From contig NZ_JABRVQ010000010.1 of assembly GCF_013248965.1 (NCBI RefSeq), positions 47,841-111,840 on the forward strand: 64,000 nt of DNA, given 5' to 3'. This DNA comes from Psychrobacter okhotskensis. Lineage in GTDB: Bacteria > Pseudomonadota > Gammaproteobacteria > Pseudomonadales > Moraxellaceae. Of this stretch, positions 8,902-17,386 are shown one piece after another. The stretch's first letter is position 1, and the number at the start of each line of letters is the position of its first letter. The notes beneath the pieces are model-generated. The model saw only the letters and a program-made list of their open reading frames with translations. It made no database searches and was not told the DNA's origin. Position numbers and translations under genes: made by a program.

Positions 8902-8968
8902 TGCTGATATCAATTTTTTTGCTTGCTGCGCCTGCGCAGACAGAGGCTACAAAAAACCAATATCAGCA
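8902..8968. repeat. Imperfect inverted repeat downstream of fadD copy 1
   Basis: TGCTGATATCAATTTTTTTG at 8902 pairs with CAAAAAACCAATATCAGCA ending at 8968, with a GC-rich inner palindrome CTGCGCCTGCGCAG. It lies in the convergent gap at the 3' end of fadD copy 1 and may act as its transcript end. Confidence 0.55.
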
Positions 8969-8996
8969 ATAGCGTCGCGTTTTTTGGATATTTTGA

Positions 8997-10697
8997 CTAA
9001 AGCGTTTGTGGGTTATCCAGCATATGCTGCTCACGTAACTTTTGGCGTAATACTTTACCAACGTTACTTTTAGGCAATTCACTCACAAATTCGATATGAC
9101 GCGGACATTTATAGCCAGTCAAATTATCTAGCGCAAACTCTTTGATATCGCTCTTAGTGACATTATTGTCGGTAGGAACGATATAGATTTTGACCGCCTC
9201 ACCTTGATGTTCATCAGGAATACCAATCACTGCACAGTCAATAATACCTTTACAATCTAGCATGACAGACTCAATCTCATTCGGAAAGACGTTAAAGCCT
9301 GAGACCAAAATCATGTCTTTTTTACGGTCTAATAAGGTAATGTAGCCTTTTTCGTCCATGCTAATAATATCGCCGGTACGGAAGTAACCGTCGCTGGTAA
9401 AGTCATTGCTGTTGTCTTTATTAAAGTAACCTGACGTGACATTCGGCCCTTTGATACACATCTCGCCCGCTTCGTGTAGTCCTACACGTTTACCATTGTC
9501 ATCGACAATAATGATGTCAACGCTAGGTACGGGTATGCCGATAGTACCATTGAACTTACGGTCAGTGATGACATTGGCCGTACCTGCGGCCACACCTTCA
9601 GTCATCCCCCAACCTTCAACCATCGGGCAACCAGTCACTTCTAACCAGCGTTTCGCAGTCTGCTCAGTAGCAGCCATACCACCAGCTTGTGAAATACGTA
9701 ACGAGCTAAAATTGAGATCTTTAAAGCTTGGTTGATCCAGCAGGCCTTTAAATAGGGTATTAACCGCAGGAAAAATATGGAACGGTTGTTTTGACAGGGT
9801 TTTGACAAAGCCCGGCATATCACGCGGATTTGGTACCAAGATAAAGGTATAGCCTGAACGCATACCCAGTAGGCTTAGCATAAAGGCAAAAATATGATAC
9901 AGCGGCAAGGCCATGACCATATTAATATAGACTTCGTTAATTTCTGAGGTCACAGGGCGATACCATGCTTCTGACTGTAGCGCCGCTGCTACCACGTTAC
10001 GCTGAGATAATACAGCACCTTTAGACAGTCCCGTGGTACCGCCAGTATACTGTAAGATAGCTTTTTGCTCTAAAGAGGTCTTCTGCTTTTGAAACGGTAA
10101 GTTTTTACCTTTTTTAAGGACCTCAGGGAACTTGGTTACCTCGTGCTTAGGATCATCAAGCTTATATTTGGGTACGAGGCGCTTTACCTGACGGATAACT
10201 GTATTGACCAAGATACCTTTAAGGCCCATCATGTCGCCCATTTTTGATAGGACAATACGCTTGATGGCTGTCTCATCGATGACTTGCTCCAGTGCTTGAG
10301 CAAAATTATCGACCACAAAGATAATTTGAGCACCTGAATCATTCAATTGATGGCGCAGCTCACGACCCGTATATAGCGGATTAATAGGGGTACACACATA
10401 ACCGGCGCGCAAAATACCAATCATCGTTGGCAAGTATTGCGGGACGTTTGGCATCATGAGCGCAACCACACTGCCTTTAGGAATGCCTTGCGCTTGTAAC
10501 CATGCTGCAACTGCTAGTGAGGCCTTATCAACGTCTCCATAAGTGTGCGTCACACCCATGCAGATAGACAGGGGGTGCGGACGGAAGCGGTCAAAGCATT
10601 CCTCATAAAGTTCTATCAGGTTTTCGTATTGGTCAGGATCGATGGTCTTGGGTACACTTGCAGGATATTGAGCAAGCCAAGGTTTATTCACGGTCAT
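8997..10697 (-). CDS. fadD: Long-chain fatty acid-CoA ligase, copy 1
   Basis: Acyl-CoA synthetase of 566 residues that activates free fatty acids to acyl-CoA with ATP, at the inner membrane. The AMP-binding signature is YTGGTTGLSKGA (about 215-226). The second motif GWGMTEGVAAG is near 360, the FACS signature SDGYFRTGDIISMDEKGYI follows, then DRKKDMILVSGFNVFPNEIE and the C-terminal catalytic Lys segment PKSNVGKVLRQKLRE. It is a close paralogue of the gene at 11448-13145; both open with a near-identical NKPWLAQYPA and keep the same length. The upstream AAGGACGCT ribosome binding site is also shared. No operon partner; the 3' side carries a palindromic element. Function is secure; chain-length preference is not visible. 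Confidence 0.95.
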   Translation of the reverse strand: MTVNKPWLAQYPASVPKTIDPDQYENLIELYEECFDRFRPHPLSICMGVTHTYGDVDKASLAVAAWLQAQGIPKGSVVALMMPNVPQYLPTMIGILRAGYVCTPINPLYTGRELRHQLNDSGAQIIFVVDNFAQALEQVIDETAIKRIVLSKMGDMMGLKGILVNTVIRQVKRLVPKYKLDDPKHEVTKFPEVLKKGKNLPFQKQKTSLEQKAILQYTGGTTGLSKGAVLSQRNVVAAALQSEAWYRPVTSEINEVYINMVMALPLYHIFAFMLSLLGMRSGYTFILVPNPRDMPGFVKTLSKQPFHIFPAVNTLFKGLLDQPSFKDLNFSSLRISQAGGMAATEQTAKRWLEVTGCPMVEGWGMTEGVAAGTANVITDRKFNGTIGIPVPSVDIIIVDDNGKRVGLHEAGEMCIKGPNVTSGYFNKDNSNDFTSDGYFRTGDIISMDEKGYITLLDRKKDMILVSGFNVFPNEIESVMLDCKGIIDCAVIGIPDEHQGEAVKIYIVPTDNNVTKSDIKEFALDNLTGYKCPRHIEFVSELPKSNVGKVLRQKLREQHMLDNPQTL

Positions 10698-11447
10698 ATT
10701 TAGCGTCCTTAAATATTAATATAAGTTAAGGTCTTAGAAGAAAGTAGTCACATCCCTGTCAACACCATAAATCATTGCGTAGTAATCAACGCGGTGCTGA
10801 GTGCTATCCTAACTATTAACTGACTGCTAACATACGGTGGCCCTTACACAATTTTGTTTAACTACAAAGAATGATGGCTTCTGTAGGATAAACGGCAAAT
10901 AAGTACATTTAACGATTAAAATGTCACTTAGAAAATATCGTCACGTCTCAATAACCCTTATAAGTTACTTTCAATAAAAACCTTATCAATTAAAACTTTA
11001 GAACATCGACTGACATATTTTGGCAACACATTAACACAACTACAACTGAAGTCGATATTATGATAAGCGCACTTCATAGTACATATATAAATTTGATAAA
11101 TAGAGTGATCTGTGTTGCAAGTCAAAAAACGACAAGCGGTAGATAAGTTAGGATAAGCTGTGCTATATCATAAAAAAATATAATGAAGTAGGGCAACGCT
11201 ATGGAATACGGTATTTGAGTCACTTATTTTAAAACTAGCGTTACAATATCTTGATGTATTTTTTGAACAGAAGCATACTTTAATGACCGTCATTCACGCG
11301 TAAGAAACAGGGCGTTAAATCAAATTTATGAGAATCATCACTATACTGTTTTGAATAGTTGAGCAAAAAAAGCGCCTTACCTTGTAGGTAAAGCGCTTTT
11401 TATAATCAAATTTATAGGGCAGATATATGTGACTGCGTTCAGTTTAT
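10698..11447. promoter_or_regulatory. 750 bp non-coding gap between the two fadD genes
   Basis: No convincing gene. About the first 150 bp (10698-10850) resemble the region upstream of fadD copy 2 (13146-13300): both contain the same ribosome binding site, AATATA..TTAAGGT, GAAAG.AGTCA.ATCC.TGTCAA and further scattered matches, so the promoter and 5' leader were duplicated together with the gene. The rest (about 10860-11340) is AT-rich with nothing I can name, apart from the terminator at its end. Confidence 0.6.
11364..11401 (-). terminator. Intrinsic terminator after fadD copy 2
   Basis: AAAAGCGCCTTACC pairs with GGTAAAGCGCTTTT (one mismatch) around a 5 nt loop, with A and T runs on both sides. 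It lies 47 bp beyond the stop of fadD copy 2 in its direction of transcription. Confidence 0.88.
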
Positions 11448-13145
11448 TTATAACTGAGGGTGATCCGCGTCATGTTTTTCACGCAGTTTTTGACGTAAAA
11501 CTTTACCAACGTTACTCTTTGGTAGCTCGCTGACGAATTCGATATGACGTGGACATTTATAGCCCGTCAAATTATCCAATGCAAACTCTTTAATGGTACT
11601 TTTGGTGACGTTATTATCTTCTGGTACCACATAGATTTTCACCGCTTCGCCTTGATGATCATCAGGGATACCAATGACCGCGCAATCAAGAATACCTTCA
11701 CAATCGAGCATGACCGATTCAATTTCGTTCGGGAAGACGTTGAAGCCTGAGACCAAAATCATATCTTTTTTACGGTCTAACAGTCTAAAGTAGCCTTTTT
11801 CGTCCATGCTAACGATATCGCCAGTGCGGAAATAACCGTCACTGGTGAAGTCATCACTGCTGTCTCTATTCAGATAGCCTAAGGTTACGTTAGGACCTTT
11901 GACACACATCTCGCCAGCTTGGTTGACGCCCACACGATTGCCTTCATCATCGATGACAATCACATCGACGCTAGGGACGGGAACACCAATCGTACCGTTA
12001 AATTTACGATCTGTAATGACGTTGGCGGTGCCTACCGCGACACCTTCAGTCATGCCCCAACCTTCAATCATCGCACAGCCCGTCGTCTCAAGCCAGCGTG
12101 TCGCTGTCTGCTCAGTCGCTGCCATACCACCGGCTTGTGAGATACGCAATGAGCTAAAATTGAGATCTTTGAAGTTTGGATTGTCAAGCAATCCTTTAAA
12201 TAGAGTATTGACCGCTGGGAAGATATGGAACGGTTGTTTTGACAAGGTCTTGATAAATCCAGGGATATCACGTGGATTGGGTACCAAGATAAAGGTATAG
12301 CCCGAGCGCATGCCGAGCAAACTCAACATAAAGGCAAAGATATGATACAGCGGTAAGGCCATGACCATATTGATATAGACTTCATTGATCTCCGAGGTAA
12401 TAGGGCGTGTCCATGCTTCTGATTGCATAGAAGCTGCCACGATATTACGCTGCGATAAAATCGCCCCTTTAGATAGACCAGTAGTACCGCCTGTATACTG
12501 TAAAAAAGCTTTTTGGTCCAAGGCCATTCTTGGTTTTTGTAGCGGTAGGTTTCTACCTTTTTTAAGAACGTCAGGGAACTTAGTGACTTCATGCTTAGGA
12601 TCGTTCAGCTTGTACTTGGGTACCAGACGCTTAACCTGACGAATAATAGTATTTACTAAGATACCTTTTAGACCCATCATATCGCCCATTTTCGATAGGA
12701 CAATACGCTTGATATTGGTCTCGTCGATAACTTGCTCGAGCGCTTGGGCAAAGTTATCAACCACAAAAATAACCTGAGCACCCGAGTCATTCAATTGATG
12801 GCGTAGCTCACGACCAGTATATAGGGGATTGACAGGCGTACAGACATAACCGGCGCGCAAAATACCAATCATGGTTGGCAAATATTGCGGGACGTTTGGC
12901 ATCATGAGCGCAACCACCGTACCTTGAGGTAACCCTTGAGCTTGCAGCCATGCAGCAACGGCGAGCGACGCTTTATCAATGTCGTCATACGTATGGGTGA
13001 CGCCCATACAGATACTCATGGGATGCATACGGAAGCGATCAAAGCATTCTTCGTATAGCTCTACTATGCTGCCATATCTATCTGGATCGATCGACTTCGG
13101 CATGCCTGCCGGATATTGGGCAAGCCAAGGTTTATTTAACGTCAT
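11448..13145 (-). CDS. fadD: Long-chain fatty acid-CoA ligase, copy 2
   Basis: Second acyl-CoA synthetase, 565 residues, with the same motifs in the same order as copy 1: YTGGTTGLSKGA, GWGMTEGVAVG, SDGYFRTGDIVSMDEKGYF and PKSNVGKVLRQKLRE. Most substitutions between the two copies are conservative (for example ASVPKTIDPDQY versus AGMPKSIDPDRY) and cluster at the N-terminus, around QKQKTSLEQKAI/QKPRMALDQKAF and at the extreme C-terminus. This points to an old tandem duplication with both copies under selection. The shared upstream sequence suggests similar control, though the leaders have diverged. Substrate range and expression of the two may differ; this cannot be read from the sequence. Confidence 0.95.
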   Translation of the reverse strand: MTLNKPWLAQYPAGMPKSIDPDRYGSIVELYEECFDRFRMHPMSICMGVTHTYDDIDKASLAVAAWLQAQGLPQGTVVALMMPNVPQYLPTMIGILRAGYVCTPVNPLYTGRELRHQLNDSGAQVIFVVDNFAQALEQVIDETNIKRIVLSKMGDMMGLKGILVNTIIRQVKRLVPKYKLNDPKHEVTKFPDVLKKGRNLPLQKPRMALDQKAFLQYTGGTTGLSKGAILSQRNIVAASMQSEAWTRPITSEINEVYINMVMALPLYHIFAFMLSLLGMRSGYTFILVPNPRDIPGFIKTLSKQPFHIFPAVNTLFKGLLDNPNFKDLNFSSLRISQAGGMAATEQTATRWLETTGCAMIEGWGMTEGVAVGTANVITDRKFNGTIGVPVPSVDVIVIDDEGNRVGVNQAGEMCVKGPNVTLGYLNRDSSDDFTSDGYFRTGDIVSMDEKGYFRLLDRKKDMILVSGFNVFPNEIESVMLDCEGILDCAVIGIPDDHQGEAVKIYVVPEDNNVTKSTIKEFALDNLTGYKCPRHIEFVSELPKSNVGKVLRQKLREKHDADHPQL

Positions 13146-13562
13146 AGTCAGCGTCCTTGAGGTTTAATATAGATTAAGGTTTGGTGAGAAAGCAGTCATA
13201 TCCGTGTCAATAAAACAAATCAGCGCTGACGTGAACCATTTGCCGCTGAGAGCGATAACATCCTTATCTATTGACTGGCTGCTAAGATTTTGTTGCCATT
13301 ATATGTTTTATATCATGATAAAAAGTGGTAAATAAGCGAAGCAACCGTATGGGTAAATCCATACCAAAAGATCTGATTGGTACGAAAAACGTCTTATTAA
13401 TTACCTGTTATATCAACTAGAAAGAATATAATGATACATTTGAGTAACACATTAGCATGAATCTAATTGTAGGCAATATTAGCATGCAAGTACTGAGCAG
13501 TACATACAAAAATTAGATAATTAGATTTATATCTGAGGCAAGATAAATAAGACGCATGGTCA
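13146..13562. promoter_or_regulatory. Non-coding gap upstream of fadD copy 2
   Basis: 417 bp. The first ~150 bp hold the fadD copy 2 leader and probable promoter, related to that of copy 1. The remainder, to the fetB stop codon, is AT-rich with no gene I can support and no clear terminator for fetB. Confidence 0.5.
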
Positions 13563-14354
13563 CTAAGGCAAGGTAAACTGTTGTTTGCTATTAAAAAAAC
13601 GTCGGTAAATCAGTAACGCACTGATAGTACATCCCAACGTGCTACTAACACAGATCAAGAACATAGTGATAATCTGATAGCGTACCGCTTGAGTAGGATC
13701 TGCACCCGCTAGTATTTGCCCAGTCATCATCCCTGGTAGACTGACAATACCAACCACCAGCATAGAGTTTAGCGTTGGGGTCATGCCATTAATAATGGCG
13801 GCTCTTATCTGCTCATGCACAGCTTCGAACGGGCTGGCAGAGAGACTCAACATCGTTTCAATACGTCCTTGCTGCTCATGAAAGGCCTCAATCAACTGGT
13901 TGCTGGTCAAGGAGATGGCGGTCAAAGAATTGCCTAATATTAAGCCTAATATGGGAATGACGAATTGCGGTGTATACCACGGCTGTACTCTTAATATAAG
14001 CATGATTGCGATACTGGTGACCAATACGGCTGATAGACTGACAGCGAGCAAGGTGTCAGTGAATAAACCTTTGTAGCTGCGTTTGACTCGATTTTTGGCT
14101 GCAGCACCAGCGATTACGGTCATGATAGTCAGTATGAGTAGGACTTCGTACCACTGTTCACGAGCAAAAATCCATGCCAAAATCAGACCGATAAAGCTGA
14201 GCTGAACGATGGTGCGAATAGCAGCTGTTAATAGTGTTTTGGTTAAAGCTAAACGCAGTCGCCAAGAGATGATAAGCACGATAATAATTAAACTGCTGGC
14301 AAGCGCAATATCACCATAGGTGAGGAATATTTGCATATCGTCCGTCGCGTTCAT
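13563..14354 (-). CDS. fetB: FetB-like ABC transporter permease (UPF0014 family)
   Basis: Integral membrane protein of 263 residues with about seven hydrophobic segments, matching the YbbM/FetB family. The family-typical stretch VIPILGLILGNSLTAISL (about 135-152) is followed by the long cytoplasmic helix with AFHEQQGRIETMLSLSASP and by NSMLVVGIVSLPGMMTGQILAG. In E. coli, FetA and FetB form an exporter linked to iron homeostasis and oxidative stress. The partner ATPase gene lies 390 bp upstream on the same strand, with a 281 bp palindromic element inserted between them. The ribosome binding site in front of the ATG (AATGAGCC) is outside that element and intact. Confidence 0.85.
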   Translation of the reverse strand: MNATDDMQIFLTYGDIALASSLIIIVLIISWRLRLALTKTLLTAAIRTIVQLSFIGLILAWIFAREQWYEVLLILTIMTVIAGAAAKNRVKRSYKGLFTDTLLAVSLSAVLVTSIAIMLILRVQPWYTPQFVIPILGLILGNSLTAISLTSNQLIEAFHEQQGRIETMLSLSASPFEAVHEQIRAAIINGMTPTLNSMLVVGIVSLPGMMTGQILAGADPTQAVRYQIITMFLICVSSTLGCTISALLIYRRFFNSKQQFTLP

Positions 14355-14412
14355 AGCGGCTCATTATCAAAGGGGTTTAAGGAGTTAAGGTGTGATGTAG
14401 GTCAATAAATAT

Positions 14413-14693
14413 TAGGGTCTGTTGAACATTCAAATATTAGGACTGCTGATTGCTAAAATCGTCCCAAACCTTTTATCAAATCAGGCGTAAACCGACGATA
14501 ATGTCGAGACCTTAGCTAGGTTTACAACAACGTTTGGGGTGATTTCAGTATCAGCCTTTCAGGGCAGGGCTATTTTTTGCCAATACATGGCGAAATTATC
14601 TAACCTAGAATGACTAGGCGTCAAAAACTTCACTGCGTATTGTTTAAAAAATAGCCACTGCCAGTTCCACATTTGAATGTTCAACAGACCCTA
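14413..14693 (+). mobile_element. MITE-like palindromic element, copy B (277 bp plus TA duplications), inside the fetA-fetB gap
   Basis: Same ends, same TA flanks and same internal inverted repeats as copy A at 8561, in the same orientation, with a 12 bp longer segment near the left hairpin. It separates fetA from fetB, which are usually adjacent, so it probably inserted into a working operon. Its stable hairpins could reduce or end transcription from fetA into fetB. Confidence 0.85.
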
Positions 14694-14744
14694 AATGCCG
14701 TCACTATTGTCAACAACAGCAATAACTGAAAGCTGATGATAATG

Positions 14745-15617
14745 TTAGCTCACTTCGGTTAAGACGCCTGCTTGCATGTGCCAATGTCTGTCGGCTAATG
14801 GCATAATGTCTTGCGTATCATGTGTCACCCATAATACGCTGCGCTGGGCATCACCGCGTAACCAGTCAATCAGTAAATATACCAGCTGAGCTGAAGTATC
14901 GCTGTCTAAAGCCGCCGTCGGCTCATCTAATAACAGCACTTGTGGGTTTAGTTGTAAAAGACGTAAAGTGTTGACCAGTTGGCGCTCGCCACCAGATAAA
15001 TAACTGGCCGCTTGCTGTAAAAAATCAGCGCGGCGTTCGAGCTGAACAAGCTGAGCGATATGCCAGTCAATATCAAAGTCAAGGTGTTGATGCGCTTGTA
15101 GGCGATAGGGTATTTGCAAATTCTCAAGTACCGTGCCTTCTAGCAATTGTGGCTGCTGAGCCAGTAGGGCGATACGCGCGCGCCACTCAGGCGGCGGCGT
15201 ATTATAAATACTATGATAAGCGCTGCTATTGCCAGTACTGCTACTATCACTTCTATTATTTAGCTCTTTATCATTACGCAAATAGACTTCACCGCTGCTC
15301 ATCGGCAGTAAGCCTGCAAGCACACGCAGTAAAACGGACTTGCCGCTACCAGAAGACCCTGTCAAAAGGGTCACTTGACCTGCTAATAATGTACCGCTAA
15401 CGTTGTTTATCAAGACTCTTTTGGGTGTCGATAATATTTGCTTAGAAGAAGCGTTTTTTCTGAATTTGCGCGTCCACTTATCATAGATGGCAGACAAGTT
15501 ATTTGTTTGTGCCTTAATAGTGGGCTGTTTATCACCAGTATCGATTAGCGTGATACGCTGGCTATGGACACAGATGTCTTTAAATTCAACGATAGGCATG
15601 TCATTATCAACGCTCAT
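14745..15617 (-). CDS. fetA: FetA-like ABC transporter ATP-binding protein
   Basis: ABC ATPase of 290 residues: Walker A TGSSGSGKSVLLR, Q-loop ALLAQQPQ, signature LSGGERQLV, Walker B VLLLDEPTAALD and H-loop VLWVTHDT. It is longer than E. coli FetA (about 225 residues). A roughly 45-residue basic insertion lies between the first strand and Walker A, and a Ser/Asn-rich insertion (NNRSDSSSTGNSSAYHS) sits before the Q-loop. It starts 9 bp after the thioesterase stop, so the two are likely cotranscribed. With the FetB-type permease downstream it would form a transporter, probably of the iron-linked export type. Confidence 0.85.
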   Translation of the reverse strand: MSVDNDMPIVEFKDICVHSQRITLIDTGDKQPTIKAQTNNLSAIYDKWTRKFRKNASSKQILSTPKRVLINNVSGTLLAGQVTLLTGSSGSGKSVLLRVLAGLLPMSSGEVYLRNDKELNNRSDSSSTGNSSAYHSIYNTPPPEWRARIALLAQQPQLLEGTVLENLQIPYRLQAHQHLDFDIDWHIAQLVQLERRADFLQQAASYLSGGERQLVNTLRLLQLNPQVLLLDEPTAALDSDTSAQLVYLLIDWLRGDAQRSVLWVTHDTQDIMPLADRHWHMQAGVLTEVS

Positions 15618-15626
15618 AGGTCGGCA

Positions 15627-16247
15627 TCATTGTGTATTTATAGGTTGATCAATCGCTTCTTGTAAGGCCTCACGCAGTTTGTTTGGCACACGAATTGGAC
15701 GCATTGGTGCAGCGCTCGCAACGGCAACATCCGGCTCTGCTCTGACTTGATTTTGCACGCAAGCGATGACGATTTTACCACTACTTAATAAACTATTATT
15801 GGCGTTGGCGTTGTTCTTGGCACTGTTCTTGACGCTATCGGTAGAAGCGTTATCGGTAAGGTTATTATCAGTAGAGGCCTTGTCTGGACTATGACGGTGA
15901 ATGCTCTGGTAAAAAACGATGCTGGCAGGTTTTAACTCGATTTTATCGACACGCACACTAATGACTTCATCCAGCAGAATGGCTCTTTTATATTGTAAGT
16001 CTGCCTGACTCACCACAAAATGCTGTACTTGACCCTCATCAGTCTGTAAGAAATACCCATTTAGACCCAGCTGGCCAAACCAATCGCGGCGGCAGTTTTC
16101 AAAAAACACCAAATGATTGGCGTGGTAGACTATACCGCCAGCGTCAGTATGGTTAATATAGACGTTGTAGTCTTTTGCAAATAATGGCGTGATTTGTTTT
16201 TTTGTCTTTGGCAAGGTGTTGGCTTTATTGCTAATAGTGGTTGTCAT
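15627..16247 (-). CDS. Acyl-CoA thioesterase, YbgC/4-hydroxybenzoyl-CoA thioesterase-like
   Basis: Hotdog-fold thioesterase of 206 residues. The catalytic region NHTDAGGIVYHANHLVFFE carries the Asp of the family and the HANHL turn, followed by YKRAILLDEVISVRV. ATG at 16247 is preferred over the TTG four codons upstream, since TTGAGC gives it a ribosome binding site and the TTG has none. Residues 115-150 are a low-complexity Asn/Ser/Thr/Asp/Lys insertion (KASTDNNLTDNASTDS and following) that lengthens the usual 130-140 residue fold. It is the first gene of the unit with fetA. Substrate unknown; a role in hydrolysing short or aryl acyl-CoA is the family default. Confidence 0.82.
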   Translation of the reverse strand: MTTTISNKANTLPKTKKQITPLFAKDYNVYINHTDAGGIVYHANHLVFFENCRRDWFGQLGLNGYFLQTDEGQVQHFVVSQADLQYKRAILLDEVISVRVDKIELKPASIVFYQSIHRHSPDKASTDNNLTDNASTDSVKNSAKNNANANNSLLSSGKIVIACVQNQVRAEPDVAVASAAPMRPIRVPNKLREALQEAIDQPINTQ

Positions 16248-16493
16248 AACAATGCTCAATAATTATTTTAATAAGTGTTGTGTGATCGTCCTGATTTGCT
16301 CTCAACGATTTGGTCGCTTTGATTTAATAGTGTTAATTTGCTCGCTTTCATTTAATAGCCATCGTCCTAATAACAGCTACTCTAGCTTAAGATATCAGGG
16401 CACGCAACAGTCAGGCTTGCTTACGTCTGTTATCATAGTGATTTATATACGCGTATCAGCACCGTCTTTTCATCAATCAGTATAGGATAGTTT

Positions 16494-17318
16494 ATGACCC
16501 GTTTTGTCAGTTTTAATATCAATGGTATTCGCGCTCGTCAACATCAGCTAGAGGCGGTGCGTGAGGTAATCGATCCTGATGTAATGGGTCTACAAGAAAC
16601 CAAAGTACACGATGAGCAATTTCCTCTAGAGAACATAGAAAGCCTCGGTTACCACGTAGAGTATTTTGGGCAGAAGGGACATTATGGCGTGGCGTTATTG
16701 TCCAAGGTTGCGCCTATATTTGTGCAAAAAGGCTTTCCTGGTGAAGACGTTGAGGCACAAAAGCGTTTTATCCATGCGCGTTATGAATTTGACGGTCGTG
16801 AAGTTGATGTGCTCAATGGCTATTTCCCTCAAGGTGAAAGCCAAGACCACCCGACCAAATTTCCCATGAAACGTGCTTATTATGCCGATTTGATAGCATA
16901 TATCGATACCCTAATAACAGAAGGTCGCTCGCTCATCGTCATGGGTGATATGAATATTGCCCCAGAAGATATTGATATTGGTATTGGTGAAGTTAATGCC
17001 AAACGTTGGTTGAAAAACAGAAAGACCTCGTTTTTGCCAGAAGAGCGTGATTGGTATGCAGCACTAATGTCACGCGAGTTGACCGATACTTATCGTTTGC
17101 ACTATCCAGAGAGTACAGAGTTGTATAGCTGGTTTGATTACCGCAGCCGCGGTTTCAACGATGACCCTAAACGTGGTCTACGTATCGATCATATCTTGTG
17201 CACCTCAGATCTAGTTGATGATTGTGTCGATGCCGGTATCAGCTATGAGCTACGTGCCATGGAAAAACCCTCTGACCATGCGCCTATCTGGTCAGCATTT
17301 AACTTAAGCAAACCCTAG
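16494..17318 (+). CDS. xthA: Exodeoxyribonuclease III
   Basis: AP endonuclease/3'-5' exonuclease of base excision repair, 274 residues, close to the usual length of about 268. Motifs in order: FNINGIRAR (Asn of the metal site), LQETKVHDEQFP (catalytic Glu), YGVALLSK, YFPQGES, GDMNIAPEDIDIG (Asp and Asn), RLRIDHIL-type GLRIDHILCT and the final SDHAP (catalytic Asp-His pair). It is a stand-alone gene with its own promoter region (16260-16493). The stop codon is directly followed by a GGGCGTGTTGAAC motif. Confidence 0.95.
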   Translation: MTRFVSFNINGIRARQHQLEAVREVIDPDVMGLQETKVHDEQFPLENIESLGYHVEYFGQKGHYGVALLSKVAPIFVQKGFPGEDVEAQKRFIHARYEFDGREVDVLNGYFPQGESQDHPTKFPMKRAYYADLIAYIDTLITEGRSLIVMGDMNIAPEDIDIGIGEVNAKRWLKNRKTSFLPEERDWYAALMSRELTDTYRLHYPESTELYSWFDYRSRGFNDDPKRGLRIDHILCTSDLVDDCVDAGISYELRAMEKPSDHAPIWSAFNLSKP

Positions 17319-17386
17319 GGCGTGTTGAACACTCACAAATAACATTCTATTTATAATCATAAAAACTGGAAAGTAAGGAAGTCACT

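Noticed and set aside
8873..9073. 66-codon plus-strand frame between the element and fadD copy 1
   Set aside because: It crosses the inverted repeat and runs antisense into fadD, without a ribosome binding site or recognisable features.
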